Assembly (NCBI GenBank): GCA_022839745.1
Contig: JALHJB010000010.1
Location: forward strand, 19,827-83,826
Direction: 5' to 3'
DNA from: Actinomycetes bacterium
GTDB taxonomy: Bacteria; Actinomycetota; Coriobacteriia; Anaerosomatales; Anaerosomataceae
DNA: 64,000 bases
Shown here: positions 15,645 to 23,922 of the stretch, piece by piece
How the letters are laid out: the number at the start of each line of letters is the position of its first letter
Position numbering within the stretch: the stretch's first letter is position 1
The notes under the pieces: model-generated
Seen by the model: the letters and a program-made list of their open reading frames with translations, nothing else
What the model was told of the DNA's origin: nothing
The model's database searches: none
Program-made: the position numbers and the translations under genes

Positions 15645-16670
15645 TCAGTACTGCGTCGGATCATCTGACCCCGGGGTGCCCGTGGGCCCCTCGGGGGTAG
15701 CACCGTCCCGCGGCAGTCGCCGGAGATTGAGCCAAACATCGGCCAGCCCCGTGAGGCTGATCGCCGGAACGAACATCTCGGTCGCTCCAAGAAGAGCGTA
15801 ACCCATGGCACGCATCGGCCACGACAGGTTTGCGCGGCGGTACAGCCCCGCAAACACGGCGACCCCCTGCAGGAGGAACACCATCCGGGTGACCACCAAC
15901 AGGTTCATGCCCAACACTTCGATCACCGGCACGCTCGTGGCTGTCAGTCGCCCGACAGCGAGAAGCGCGATCGATCCGATCGCCAGCAGCACGAGGCGGG
16001 GATCGAGATCCACGTCCGCGAGTGCGGGGAACGGTTCGATCCGGGGATCGAGCCGGGAACCTGCCGTGCTTGCCGCCACCACCGTGAACAGCGCCGCGAA
16101 CATGTTGAGCACTACGAGCATGGCCGGCCAGCTGGTGGCGAAGATATCACCGTACTCCTCCGCCATGCCTACGAGCCCGACCATCTCACGTGCGCCGGTC
16201 AGAACGTACTCGGACAGTCCCATGCCCGCCCCTGAAGCGAGGAGCATGAGCACTCCCACCTCGGTCACAGACAGCAGGAACGCCACAAGCGCCGCCGTTT
16301 GAAGCGCCGAGAGCCGCCTGAGCAGCCACGGCGACAAGAGACCAGCGATCGCAAGCGATCCAGCTATCCATGCCGCGTGCACGTACGGCACCCGCGCCGT
16401 GACAGGGACTCCCATCAACGGGACGAACACGATGTACGTTGACAGCGAGGCAAGTGCGGTCGCCACGATGCCGCCCACGAGAGCGGCACCAGCGGCCACG
16501 CCGAAACGTCTCCGCAACACCAGCACGACCAGCGCTGATGCAGAGACAGACAGACCCACCATCGGATGGACGAGCACGACGAGCAGCGCCCCACCTACCG
16601 CGGCGAGCGCGAGCAGGAGCGTGCGTCCTCCGTCCGGGGCGGCCGGAGTGTTATCGGCGGCCCTTGCCAT
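15645..16670 (-). CDS. DUF2232 (YybS-like) membrane protein
   Basis: A 341-residue membrane protein with about eight hydrophobic helices and a short disordered C-terminus (PEGPTGTPGSDD). It matches the DUF2232 family, which is commonly encoded between rpsR and rplI in Gram-positive bacteria, as here. Function is unknown. The start overlaps the end of rpsR by 20 bases, so translation is probably coupled. Confidence 0.8.
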   Translation of the reverse strand: MARAADNTPAAPDGGRTLLLALAAVGGALLVVLVHPMVGLSVSASALVVLVLRRRFGVAAGAALVGGIVATALASLSTYIVFVPLMGVPVTARVPYVHAAWIAGSLAIAGLLSPWLLRRLSALQTAALVAFLLSVTEVGVLMLLASGAGMGLSEYVLTGAREMVGLVGMAEEYGDIFATSWPAMLVVLNMFAALFTVVAASTAGSRLDPRIEPFPALADVDLDPRLVLLAIGSIALLAVGRLTATSVPVIEVLGMNLLVVTRMVFLLQGVAVFAGLYRRANLSWPMRAMGYALLGATEMFVPAISLTGLADVWLNLRRLPRDGATPEGPTGTPGSDDPTQY

Positions 16671-16914
16671 CGACCTTCCCGCTCACCACAGGCACGGCGT
16701 AGGGGATCAGCGCCATCTCACGTGCGCGCTTGACCGCCGTTGCCACCTGGTGCTGGTGCTGGGCGCAGTTGCCAGAGACACGGCGAGGCTTGATCTTGCC
16801 ACGGTCGGTCGTGTACTTGCGGAGCATGTTGATGTCCTTGTAGTCGATGTACTCGACCTTGTCCTTGCAGAATGCGCAGTACCGCCGCTTCGGCTTCCTT
16901 GCGTAGTCGCTCAT
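16651..16914 (-). CDS. rpsR: 30S ribosomal protein bS18
   Basis: Small-subunit protein binding next to bS6. The 87-residue product (from MSDYARKPKRRYC) has the zinc-type N-terminal CAFCKDK and later C of the C+ form, and the core YIDYKDINMLRKYTTDRGKI and RRVSGNCAQHQ. Two closely spaced ATGs exist (16920 and 16914); 16914 is nine bases from AGGAGG, the better spacing. It follows ssb in the conserved rpsF-ssb-rpsR operon. Confidence 0.96.
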   Translation of the reverse strand: MSDYARKPKRRYCAFCKDKVEYIDYKDINMLRKYTTDRGKIKPRRVSGNCAQHQHQVATAVKRAREMALIPYAVPVVSGKVDGKGRR

Positions 16915-16996
16915 GTGCATGTACCTCCTTCCAGACCCTTTCGGGCGGTGATCTACGACCGCGGGCGGGAGGGGCCCGCCGCGATCGGACGTGTTG

Positions 16997-17413
16997 CTAG
17001 AACGGGATCTCTTCTCCCAGGTCATCGATTGGGCTGCCAGCCGAAGACGCCGCGGGAGCGCTGTACTCGCGGGAGCCACTGTCGCGAGCGGTGAGAAGCT
17101 CGATCTCATCCGCGATGACCTCGAGCTTCGAACGCTTGTCGCCCTGCGGAGTCTCCCACTGGCTCCAGCGAAGCTTGCCCTCGATCGCGACCTTGGTGCC
17201 CTTCGTCAGGAACCGTGACAGCGCCTCGGCACGTGCGCCGAACACCGTCACGTCCACGAAGTTGGGGAACTCCTCCCACTCGCCCGTCTGCTGGTTCTTG
17301 CGGCGGTCGTTCACAGCGACACCAAGACGAAGCACGCTCGTGCCGCCACCCGTCGAACGGAGCTCGGGGTCGCGCGTAAGGTTGCCTGAGATGACCACTC
17401 TGTTGATGCTCAT
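16997..17413 (-). CDS. ssb: Single-stranded DNA-binding protein
   Basis: A 138-residue SSB with the N-terminal OB-fold (MSINRVVISGNLTRDPELR, WEEFPNFVDVTVFG, LTKGTKVAIEGKLRWSQW) and the acidic C-terminal tip DDLGEEIPF that recruits replication partners. The ATG at 17413 is chosen since AAGGTGG lies eight bases upstream; a GTG six codons earlier is less likely. Located between rpsF and rpsR as in most bacteria. Confidence 0.96.
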   Translation of the reverse strand: MSINRVVISGNLTRDPELRSTGGGTSVLRLGVAVNDRRKNQQTGEWEEFPNFVDVTVFGARAEALSRFLTKGTKVAIEGKLRWSQWETPQGDKRSKLEVIADEIELLTARDSGSREYSAPAASSAGSPIDDLGEEIPF

Positions 17414-17465
17414 TGCTGATGCCACCTTCACAGTAGAGACCGGTCGTTACCGACCGACCCGGTGC

Positions 17466-17759
17466 TTAGGCAAGGTCGTCACGACGGACGACCATGAAGC
17501 GAAGAACCTGGTCGGTGATGTTCAGGACACGGTCGAGCTCGGCGACGGTAGCGGTGTTCGCATGGAACAGGACGACCTGGTAGTCGCCCTCCTCGGTGTG
17601 GTCGATCTCGTAAGCGAGGCGGCGCTTGCCCCACGCTTCCTCAGAATCGACAGTACCGCCCTCGGTGGTGAGGATGCCACGGATCTTCTCCAGGACGGCC
17701 TCCCGCGCCTCGTCGTCGAGGTTGGGGCGCATGATGAGCATGAGTTCGTAAGCCTTCAA
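17466..17759 (-). CDS. rpsF: 30S ribosomal protein bS6
   Basis: A 97-residue bS6 that pairs with bS18 in the 30S platform. It opens MKAYELMLIMRPNLDDE and contains WGKRRLAYEIDHTEEGDY and the C-terminal VLRFMVVRRDD. GGGAGG precedes the start. As first gene of the rpsF-ssb-rpsR block, its 143-base upstream gap (17760-17902) is the likely promoter region; I see no clear consensus promoter there. Confidence 0.97.
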   Translation of the reverse strand: MKAYELMLIMRPNLDDEAREAVLEKIRGILTTEGGTVDSEEAWGKRRLAYEIDHTEEGDYQVVLFHANTATVAELDRVLNITDQVLRFMVVRRDDLA

Positions 17760-17902
17760 TGTTTCACCTCCCTTGGGCTTGTGCGGCCCCGGGACTATGA
17801 AGGCGTCACCCGGAGCAGGAAATGAAGCTTACGGAGTGTAACAGAGACCCGACCGTCTCACAACCACACTACCCCCGGTCTCTGACACTCCGTCGCTCCG
17901 CA

Positions 17903-18883
17903 TCACCGTACGTACACCAACGCCTTCACCCGCACGGCTCCCGCAACAGCGGCAACGAGCGCTGCCGCCAGTGCAAGCGATCTGTTGGCGGCCTCGCCTG
18001 CGGCACCAGCTGCGGGACCGAGGACCGAGCGCCCGCTGGCCCACGTGTCACCGCCCGCCACGCCCCCCACGTCCGCCGCGAGGCCGGATTCCGAACCTCT
18101 GGATGAAACCTCCGCCTGCGGCAGCAGCCGCGCCTGAAGGACCACCGAGTCAGTGCTCTGTGGCGCGGACGACACAACCGGGCTGACGGCACCGGCCTCG
18201 GCCCACCCCGCGTCGTGCCTCGTGACCGTAGCCGCGTCACCCGATACGACGGATGTCACCCGGCCGGTCTTGCCGGCCCCGGCGCTCTCAGCGCCGGGGT
18301 GCTCCGCAGCCACTGCCTCCACTGCAGCACCCGGCAGCGTCGGTCCCACCTCTGACGCCCAATCCGCGGCGGATGGTTCGTCGGTCGAGACTGGCGCCGA
18401 CACGGGCAAAGACACCATCGCGGGAAGGAACGGCGCTGGATCGATGTAGCGATCCTGCTGACGAAGGCCGACGTGCAGGTGTGTCGCATCGGATGAGTCG
18501 TCCCCTGCAGCCGCGAGGCGACCCAGAGACTCCCCCTCGGTCACGTGTGCGCCTGAACACACGTACGCCGCGTCGAGCGGCAGCAGGCTGATACGGAGCC
18601 CATCCTGCGTCTCTACGGTCACGGCCACGCACGTCCCACCGCCGTCTGCCGGCACAGCACCGGCGAACACCACCTGCCCGGCGACCGGTGAGCGCACCTG
18701 TGATCCGGGGTCCGCCTGCAGGTCGACACCGCTGTGGACTCCGGCCGGCCTTCCAGCGCCGAACGGCACGAGGACCGCTGGCACGTCGACCGGCGGCGAC
18801 CACACCGCTCCCCATGCGGGAGGACTCAACGCCACCCCGCACGCCAATCCGAGCGCTGCGAGCCCACACGACATGCGTCTCAT
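17903..18883 (-). CDS. M23-type peptidase domain protein, secreted or envelope-bound
   Basis: A 326-residue exported protein. Signal peptide at residues 1-26 (MRRMSCGLAALGLACGVALS then PAWGA). An M23/LytM domain spans about 36-145, with metal ligands HSGVD (His50, Asp54) and HLHVG (His135, His137), so it may be an active peptidoglycan endopeptidase. The rest is a long Ala/Ser/Val-rich low-complexity region ending in a hydrophobic C-terminal helix and basic tip (about 300-326), a possible tail anchor. GAGAGGGG precedes the ATG at 18883. Confidence 0.85.
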   Translation of the reverse strand: MRRMSCGLAALGLACGVALSPPAWGAVWSPPVDVPAVLVPFGAGRPAGVHSGVDLQADPGSQVRSPVAGQVVFAGAVPADGGGTCVAVTVETQDGLRISLLPLDAAYVCSGAHVTEGESLGRLAAAGDDSSDATHLHVGLRQQDRYIDPAPFLPAMVSLPVSAPVSTDEPSAADWASEVGPTLPGAAVEAVAAEHPGAESAGAGKTGRVTSVVSGDAATVTRHDAGWAEAGAVSPVVSSAPQSTDSVVLQARLLPQAEVSSRGSESGLAADVGGVAGGDTWASGRSVLGPAAGAAGEAANRSLALAAALVAAVAGAVRVKALVYVR

Positions 18884-19099
18884 GGCACACCCCTCTCTCG
18901 AGTGCCTGCCGAGAGGGGGTGGCGGGCCTGAACGAACGCGTGTTCGTATACTACCAGTCGGGCAGCGACGTGAACGGATGTCCCGACGGATGGCTGCATG
19001 CACTGACGAACGGGGCGACTTGCAGGACGCTCGCCTCCGCCGCCACGAGACCGGCGCGAGGCCGGTCCATGGTCGCCGGGAAAGCCTCCACGCACGACG

Positions 19100-19120
19100 A
19101 AAGGGCCGAAACGGCCCCTT
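19100..19120 (-). terminator. Intrinsic terminator after tRNA-Gly
   Basis: On the minus strand AAGGGGCCG-TTT-CGGCCCTT folds into an 8-bp stem with a TTT loop and is followed by TTCG. It starts 13 bases after the encoded CCA of the tRNA, fitting a transcription terminator for it. Confidence 0.65.
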
Positions 19121-19132
19121 CGATATGCACTC

Positions 19133-19207
19133 TGGAGCGGGTGACGGGACTCGAACCCGCGACACTCGGCTTGGGAAGCCGATGCTCTACCACTGAGCTA
19201 CACCCGC
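19133..19207 (-). tRNA. tRNA-Gly (anticodon CCC)
   Basis: A 75-base cloverleaf read on the minus strand: acceptor GCGGGTG pairs with CACCCGC, D-arm GCTC/GAGC, anticodon stem TCGGC/GCCGA with loop TTCCCAA (anticodon CCC, glycine GGG codon), T-arm with TTCGAGT loop, discriminator T, and an encoded 3' CCA. Confidence 0.97.
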
Positions 19208-19251
19208 ACGATGCCTGCGTATTGTAGGACACCGCCCGAACGCGCGGCAAA

Positions 19252-19842
19252 TCACATGCCCTGCGTGTCTTCGGCATGGGCGCGCAGCCTGTCCGCGAGA
19301 AACGCCCCGAGGGCGAGGATGGAGAGCGCCACCGCCCAGACGAGCTTGCGCGGGTGCACCGGATCTTCGACCCTGTGACCGGGAGTGACCACCTCCAGCG
19401 AGCTCGCGTGGATGTCCATGTCGCCGCCATGCTCGGGACAGGCTGCGTTGAATGTGCCTGTGACGCGCACGATGTCGCCCTCGTGCGCATGATCGCCGAA
19501 AGTGGCGATCGTCTCCGTCAACTCGACCGGCACCCAGACGGCCATCCCGCTGTTGTAGCCACCCAGCGGGGCCCCCTCCTCGACGTTGCGATCGCGATAT
19601 GCGTCGTCGTTGAGGTGCAGCCATGCCATGTCGCCACGTGTCATCATCTCGCCGATGGCCTCGCCGGTGAAGCTGATGACATCACCATCGAACTCCGCCG
19701 GTGACTCCACGAGCTCCGAGCTCGATGGTGTGGCATCGCCAGCGCCGTTGGACGCGAACGCGTGACCCGGGCTCAGCGCTATCAGGATGCCCAGTGCAAG
19801 AACCAGGAGGACACCACGCGGATACCGCATGCACACGATCAT
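19252..19842 (-). CDS. Exported OB-fold-like protein with C-terminal membrane anchor, in the trk cluster
   Basis: A 196-residue protein with an N-terminal signal peptide (about residues 1-35), an extracytoplasmic domain with an OB-fold-like pattern (ISFTGEAIGEMM, AWLHLNDD, GDIVRVTGTFN, DIHASSLEVV) and one C-terminal transmembrane helix followed by a basic end. Function unknown. It has CPEHGGDMDIH, a possible metal or heme-like ligand set, but no CxxCH. The ATG at 19842 overlaps the trkH stop by four bases (ATGA), so it is probably translated with trkH. Confidence 0.72.
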   Translation of the reverse strand: MIVCMRYPRGVLLVLALGILIALSPGHAFASNGAGDATPSSSELVESPAEFDGDVISFTGEAIGEMMTRGDMAWLHLNDDAYRDRNVEEGAPLGGYNSGMAVWVPVELTETIATFGDHAHEGDIVRVTGTFNAACPEHGGDMDIHASSLEVVTPGHRVEDPVHPRKLVWAVALSILALGAFLADRLRAHAEDTQGM

Positions 19843-21344
19843 CGCCGCCCCCTGACGATAGAGATCGCGTATCCGCCGAGAGCGAAGACCGACATGAACT
19901 CGAGCCGACCCAGCCACATCGCGAGGATGTACAGAGCCTTCATTCCCTCGGGCATCGAAGGCGAGGTGACCCCGCACGAAAGCCCCGTGTTCGACGCGGC
20001 CGAGACGCCCTCGAACACGGCATCAGCAAAGTCGTAGCCGTAGAGAACACCGGCGAGCGTGATCAACGCGTACAGCAGGACGTAGGCGATCGTGATGGTC
20101 ATGGCCGAGCGGACGAGTCCGTCGCTCAGTGTGATGTCCCGGATGTGGTGATAGCGCTCGGAGATGAGCGCGTTTTCCGGGGAGACCGACTTCCGGACAT
20201 CCTGCACGAAGGCCTTGAAGATGACGCCTATTCTGATGCCTTTGATGCCGCCGGCCGTTGAACACGCCGAAGCGCCTATCGCCATGGCGATCGTCGTCGC
20301 AAGCATGCCCATGGGGCCCCACTGCGTGACGAACGCACGCGAGTAGATCGTAGAGAACCCGGTGGTCGTATGGCCCGAGGCGAGCTGATAGAACACCTTT
20401 CGGAACAAGACCATCGCATCGGAGTAGACGCCCGCCTTCGCTAGAGCGAAGGTCGCGATAAGCACAGTGAGGCTCAGTGTGATCGCGAACGACACGGTCT
20501 CTACATTTCGCCTGATCTCACGACGGCTTCCGGTCCAGACCGCCCAGTGGAGCGCGAAGTTGAACGAGCCTGCGATCATCACCACGATCGCGATCAACTC
20601 ATAAGCGAGCGAGTGGTAGTACAGGGTGTTGTACGACTGCGGGGCGAATCCGCCGGTCGACCAGGCGCCCATGTACACCCACAGCCCGTGCAGCACGGCG
20701 CGCACCGGGTCTTGCCCAAGCGCGAGACCGGCGATCGCGAGCGCTGCCGCGCCGACAGCGAGCCACACGAGCGATACCAGCCAGATCGCGCGCGCGGTCT
20801 GGACCACGTTCGGCAGAAGCCGTTCGTCTTTGCCTTCACCCACGTACACCGTGTACGCGCCGACCGCACCCTTGAACAGGAACGTGAGCGCGATCACCAC
20901 GATTCCCTGTCCACCGGCGAACGTCAGGAGGTGCCGCCACATGTTGAGGCCATGAGCGATATGGTCGAGGTCCTGCATCAGATACAGGCCGGTGGTGGTG
21001 TACCCGCTCATCACGTCGAACATAGCATCGAGGTACGACCCCATGTGGCCCGACAACCAGTGCGGCATCGCACCGATGGCCGTGGCGACCAGCCAGGAGC
21101 TCGACGCGACCACAAGCCCATGACTCCACCCAAGATCGCGGTCGGTGCGGCACACCGCCTGGGTCCCGTAGCCGAACGCCATGCACAACGAGATGCTGAT
21201 GACGAAATCGACGGCCGTGTCCCACTCGGCGAATACGATCGAGGTCAGGAGGGGGACCACCATGAGGAGGCCGATACCTATGACGATCTTGCCTGTGTAC
21301 TTTCCGATGACCAGGTGGTCTTCGCGACGGGGCCGGAGCAGCAT
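19839..21344 (-). CDS. trkH: Trk-type potassium uptake protein TrkH
   Basis: A 501-residue polytopic K+ transport subunit of the TrkH/KtrB superfamily. The four selectivity-filter loops are visible as GYTTTGL, STGGFAP, GHTTTGFS and SNTGLSCG. It works with the cytoplasmic NAD/nucleotide-binding TrkA subunits, encoded just upstream by two separate genes. The start codon directly follows the stop of a 49-residue membrane protein gene with no gap. Confidence 0.95.
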   Translation of the reverse strand: MLLRPRREDHLVIGKYTGKIVIGIGLLMVVPLLTSIVFAEWDTAVDFVISISLCMAFGYGTQAVCRTDRDLGWSHGLVVASSSWLVATAIGAMPHWLSGHMGSYLDAMFDVMSGYTTTGLYLMQDLDHIAHGLNMWRHLLTFAGGQGIVVIALTFLFKGAVGAYTVYVGEGKDERLLPNVVQTARAIWLVSLVWLAVGAAALAIAGLALGQDPVRAVLHGLWVYMGAWSTGGFAPQSYNTLYYHSLAYELIAIVVMIAGSFNFALHWAVWTGSRREIRRNVETVSFAITLSLTVLIATFALAKAGVYSDAMVLFRKVFYQLASGHTTTGFSTIYSRAFVTQWGPMGMLATTIAMAIGASACSTAGGIKGIRIGVIFKAFVQDVRKSVSPENALISERYHHIRDITLSDGLVRSAMTITIAYVLLYALITLAGVLYGYDFADAVFEGVSAASNTGLSCGVTSPSMPEGMKALYILAMWLGRLEFMSVFALGGYAISIVRGRR

Positions 21345-21494
21345 TTAGAAGATCACCCCGGCAAGCACGGCGATCACGAACGCAATCGCTCCGAGCACGC
21401 TGATATAGATGACCTCGGTCACCAGACCGCCGAGGTACTGAGGCCACAGCTCGCGCCGCGTGAGCCCGCGGTCGGGCGACCCTCCCCCGCGCAT
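21345..21494 (-). CDS. Small single-helix membrane protein between trkA and trkH
   Basis: A 49-residue reading frame: a basic N-terminus (MRGGGSPDRGLTRREL) then a hydrophobic segment (about residues 23-48, from LVTEVIYISVL to the end). It fits exactly between trkA and trkH, starting 6 bases upstream of the 5-base gap to trkA and ending with TAA directly abutting the trkH ATG. GGAG lies about ten bases upstream within the trkA end. No family recognised. By position it could be a small stabilising subunit of the potassium channel, comparable in idea to KdpF; this is inference. Confidence 0.7.
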   Translation of the reverse strand: MRGGGSPDRGLTRRELWPQYLGGLVTEVIYISVLGAIAFVIAVLAGVIF

Positions 21495-21499
21495 CGCGT

Positions 21500-22165
21500 C
21501 TAGGCTCCAGTCAGCGCTTTCTTGAGCGCACGTTCGTGGGAGACACTGGTGAACGCGATCACCACATCGCCCGGCTGCATCTCCGTATCGCCATGTACCG
21601 CCATGACGCCGTCCCCCCTGAGGAGCGCCACGATCACGCAGTCGACCGGCAGGTTAAGGTCGGCGACCTTCTTGCCACACACGACGCAACGGTCCACCGG
21701 CAGCTCGATCTCAACAATGGCCATATCGCCTTTGCGCAACGCCATCAGCGTACGCATATCACCAATGGTCGCCTCCTCCTCGATCAGGCGGGAGATGATG
21801 GTGGTCGACGAGATCGCCTCGATGCCGAGTGCATGGAAGATGTGCTCGTTCTTGGGGTTGTTCACCCTGGCCACGGCGCGAGACACGCCGAACGCGATCT
21901 TGGCGAGCTGACACGCGACAAGGTTGTCATCGTCGTCGCCGGTGGCAGCCACGAAGACATCGGCGCGGGTGACCCCCGCGTCCTCCTGGTAGACGGAGTC
22001 GCACCCATCGCCAAGGATGATGAGCGGGTCGCCAGGAAGCTCGGTGGCGAGCTTGCGCGCGACCTCCTCGCGCTTCTCGATCAGCGCGACCGCGTGACCG
22101 TGCTCGAGCAGCTGTCGCGCGAGGTACGAAGCGACCTTGCCACCGCCATTGATGACGACGTACAT
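21500..22165 (-). CDS. trkA: Trk system potassium uptake regulatory subunit TrkA (copy 1)
   Basis: A 221-residue regulatory subunit with an N-terminal Rossmann RCK domain (MYVVINGGGKVASYLARQL, then LIILGDGCDSV and VFVAATGDDDDNLVACQLA) and a C-terminal RCK_C domain (VIVALLRGDGVMAVHGDTEMQPGD). The nucleotide loop reads NGGGKVASYL rather than the usual GxGxxG. It controls TrkH gating. It lies three bases downstream of the second trkA gene and is translationally close to the small membrane protein gene. Confidence 0.93.
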   Translation of the reverse strand: MYVVINGGGKVASYLARQLLEHGHAVALIEKREEVARKLATELPGDPLIILGDGCDSVYQEDAGVTRADVFVAATGDDDDNLVACQLAKIAFGVSRAVARVNNPKNEHIFHALGIEAISSTTIISRLIEEEATIGDMRTLMALRKGDMAIVEIELPVDRCVVCGKKVADLNLPVDCVIVALLRGDGVMAVHGDTEMQPGDVVIAFTSVSHERALKKALTGA

Positions 22166-22168
22166 GGC

Positions 22169-22810
22169 CTACTCCTTCATGAAGCGCTCGACCTTTGCGA
22201 ACGCCTCGTCCTTGACGGATGCGAACACGATATCGCCCTCGTGCAGCACCATGTCGCCATCGGGCACATGAGCGGCCCGTCCACGCACAACGCTGAAGAT
22301 GCGGAAACGGCGCGCGATCTCAACATCGGACACCCGCTCGCCTTCTATCTCCGGTCCGGCCTGGAACTCGATCACCTCGATGTCCTCGATCGAGTTCAGG
22401 TGGTGGCCATGCCCCGCCTTGACCTTGTCCACGAGCGACTCGGCAACGAGCGTGGTGCCGCACACGTAGTCGAGGTCGAGTTGCTGATAGGTGCGCTCGC
22501 GGACGGGGTTGTAGAGACGCGCGACCACGTGATTGACGCCAAAGATCTTGCGCGCGACCTCACAGGTCATCAGGTTGGTATTGTCCAGGTCCGTCGTGGC
22601 GGCAAGGGCGTCGGCCTCGCGGATGCCGGCCTGCTCCAGTGTCTCCTCGTCAAACCCGAGGCCGCGGATCGTGACCCCATTGAAGGTGCCACCGAGGCGC
22701 CTGAACGCGGATTCGTCGCGGTCGATCACCACGACGTTGTGGCCCTCGATCGAAAGCATCGTTGCAAGCTGCGAGCCGACACGCCCACATCCGACGACGA
22801 TGATATTCAT
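22169..22810 (-). CDS. trkA: Trk system potassium uptake regulatory subunit TrkA (copy 2)
   Basis: A 213-residue paralogue of the adjacent TrkA with a canonical nucleotide-binding loop (VVGCGRVGSQLA), DRDESAF, DALAATTDLDNTNLMTCEVA and a C-terminal RCK_C domain (HVPDGDMVLHEGDIVFASV). Two separate single-domain TrkA genes may form a heteromeric gating ring in place of one double-length TrkA. The ATG at 22810 is chosen from the family start (MNIIVVGCG). Confidence 0.92.
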   Translation of the reverse strand: MNIIVVGCGRVGSQLATMLSIEGHNVVVIDRDESAFRRLGGTFNGVTIRGLGFDEETLEQAGIREADALAATTDLDNTNLMTCEVARKIFGVNHVVARLYNPVRERTYQQLDLDYVCGTTLVAESLVDKVKAGHGHHLNSIEDIEVIEFQAGPEIEGERVSDVEIARRFRIFSVVRGRAAHVPDGDMVLHEGDIVFASVKDEAFAKVERFMKE

Positions 22811-22950
22811 GACCTCGCCTGCCCTCGGTTCCTGCCGCCGGCACCCCCGGCCTCGACAACAACGGCTGACGCTACTCCCTGTTCGGGGCTCCGTCAATAA
22901 GCCCCTCGGACCGATCGCCGCTTCTGGTCACCGGCGAGGGCCGCAACCAC

Positions 22951-22976
22951 AACGGGCGCCCCGCGGGGCGCCCGTT
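22951..22976 (-). terminator. Palindromic terminator upstream of the trk operon
   Basis: AACGGGCGCCCC-GC-GGGGCGCCCGTT, a perfect 12-bp stem, lies just after the DUF5679 gene (minus) and before the trk operon. It most likely ends the DUF5679 transcript. Confidence 0.7.
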
Positions 22977-23002
22977 GGTGTCAACGCCAGATGGCGTGGC
23001 AG

Positions 23003-23149
23003 CTACTTGCCGATCTTGAAGATCTTCGTCCCGCACTCGGGGCACAGACCCTGCGTGGCCGGACGGCCGTTCTTCATGGTGATCTCCTGCGCGTCCTTGA
23101 TCTCACGCTTGGCCTTGCACTTGACGCAGTAGCCTTCCTTCGCCGCCAT
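23003..23149 (-). CDS. Small DUF5679 zinc-ribbon protein
   Basis: A 48-residue protein with two zinc-binding CxxC knuckles: YCVKCKAKREI and LCPECGTKIFKI. The pattern matches the DUF5679 family, widespread in actinobacteria and Chloroflexi, with no known function. GAGGAGG lies eight bases before the ATG at 23149. It is followed by a strong terminator and transcribed alone. Confidence 0.85.
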   Translation of the reverse strand: MAAKEGYCVKCKAKREIKDAQEITMKNGRPATQGLCPECGTKIFKIGK

Positions 23150-23229
23150 GTGCGCTACCTCCTCGATTCTGTTGTCGTGTCCCCCGTGGGGTTCCATTAC
23201 GCGATGGAAGCGCGAGCGCTTCGACGCAA

Positions 23230-23922
23230 CTATACACCGTACGTACCCTCTGTGAAGCGCGGGCGACGCGCAAACCAGCATAAGAGCGCTGCCACGATGA
23301 GCACGAGCGCAGCCCATGTCGCCCCCGCGGCAATCCAGAACGGCAGCGGGAACACTCTGATGAGCAACGCCTCATACGGGAAGACCCAGGTGCCCTCGGC
23401 GAAGAACAGGGAGTGGAACCAGGCGAAGAAGGCGTTGAAGTCCAGCAGCCCCACGAGCACGGCGAGCGCCGTTGCGACCAGCAGTGCCGCCGAGGCCGTG
23501 CGAGCTGCCGCTGCCACGCGGCGCCCTCCGCCGGGCGTGCGCCATCGCATCACCGCCCAGACCGGCACGAGCACTGCGAGCGCCAGCGTGAGCCAGCGTG
23601 TCGGCACGACAACGTCACGCACATCCGCCAGATGCGACACCGCGGCCGCGTCGAACGCGGGCACTCCTCTGATCGTCGCTGGCAAGGCGGGGGCGTCCGG
23701 GTCGACGACGAAGCGGCGGACGCTCTCGGCAGCCTCGAGCGTCGCTTCCTCCCCAAGCCCCGTGGAACTGGCACTGTCCACCGCCCTGACCAGGGCGTTC
23801 ACGTATGCGGGAGTGGTCAGCACACACAACGAGAGACCCAGGACCAGTAGCAGGATCGCAAGCGCAGCCACAGAGGTCTCGAGGGTACGCAGCACCGCCC
23901 GAAGGCTACCTGAGGTCGTCAT
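23230..23922 (-). CDS. TIGR01906 family integral membrane protein
   Basis: A 230-residue membrane protein with about five helices and the loop pattern ALVRAVDSASS ... AVSHLADVRDVV ... NAFFAWFHSLFFAEGTWVF, which I recognise as the TIGR01906 (DUF1461) family. Function is unknown. The ATG at 23922 lies inside the end of the diguanylate cyclase gene (17-base overlap), so the two are co-translated. Confidence 0.8.
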   Translation of the reverse strand: MTTSGSLRAVLRTLETSVAALAILLLVLGLSLCVLTTPAYVNALVRAVDSASSTGLGEEATLEAAESVRRFVVDPDAPALPATIRGVPAFDAAAVSHLADVRDVVVPTRWLTLALAVLVPVWAVMRWRTPGGGRRVAAAARTASAALLVATALAVLVGLLDFNAFFAWFHSLFFAEGTWVFPYEALLIRVFPLPFWIAAGATWAALVLIVAALLCWFARRPRFTEGTYGV

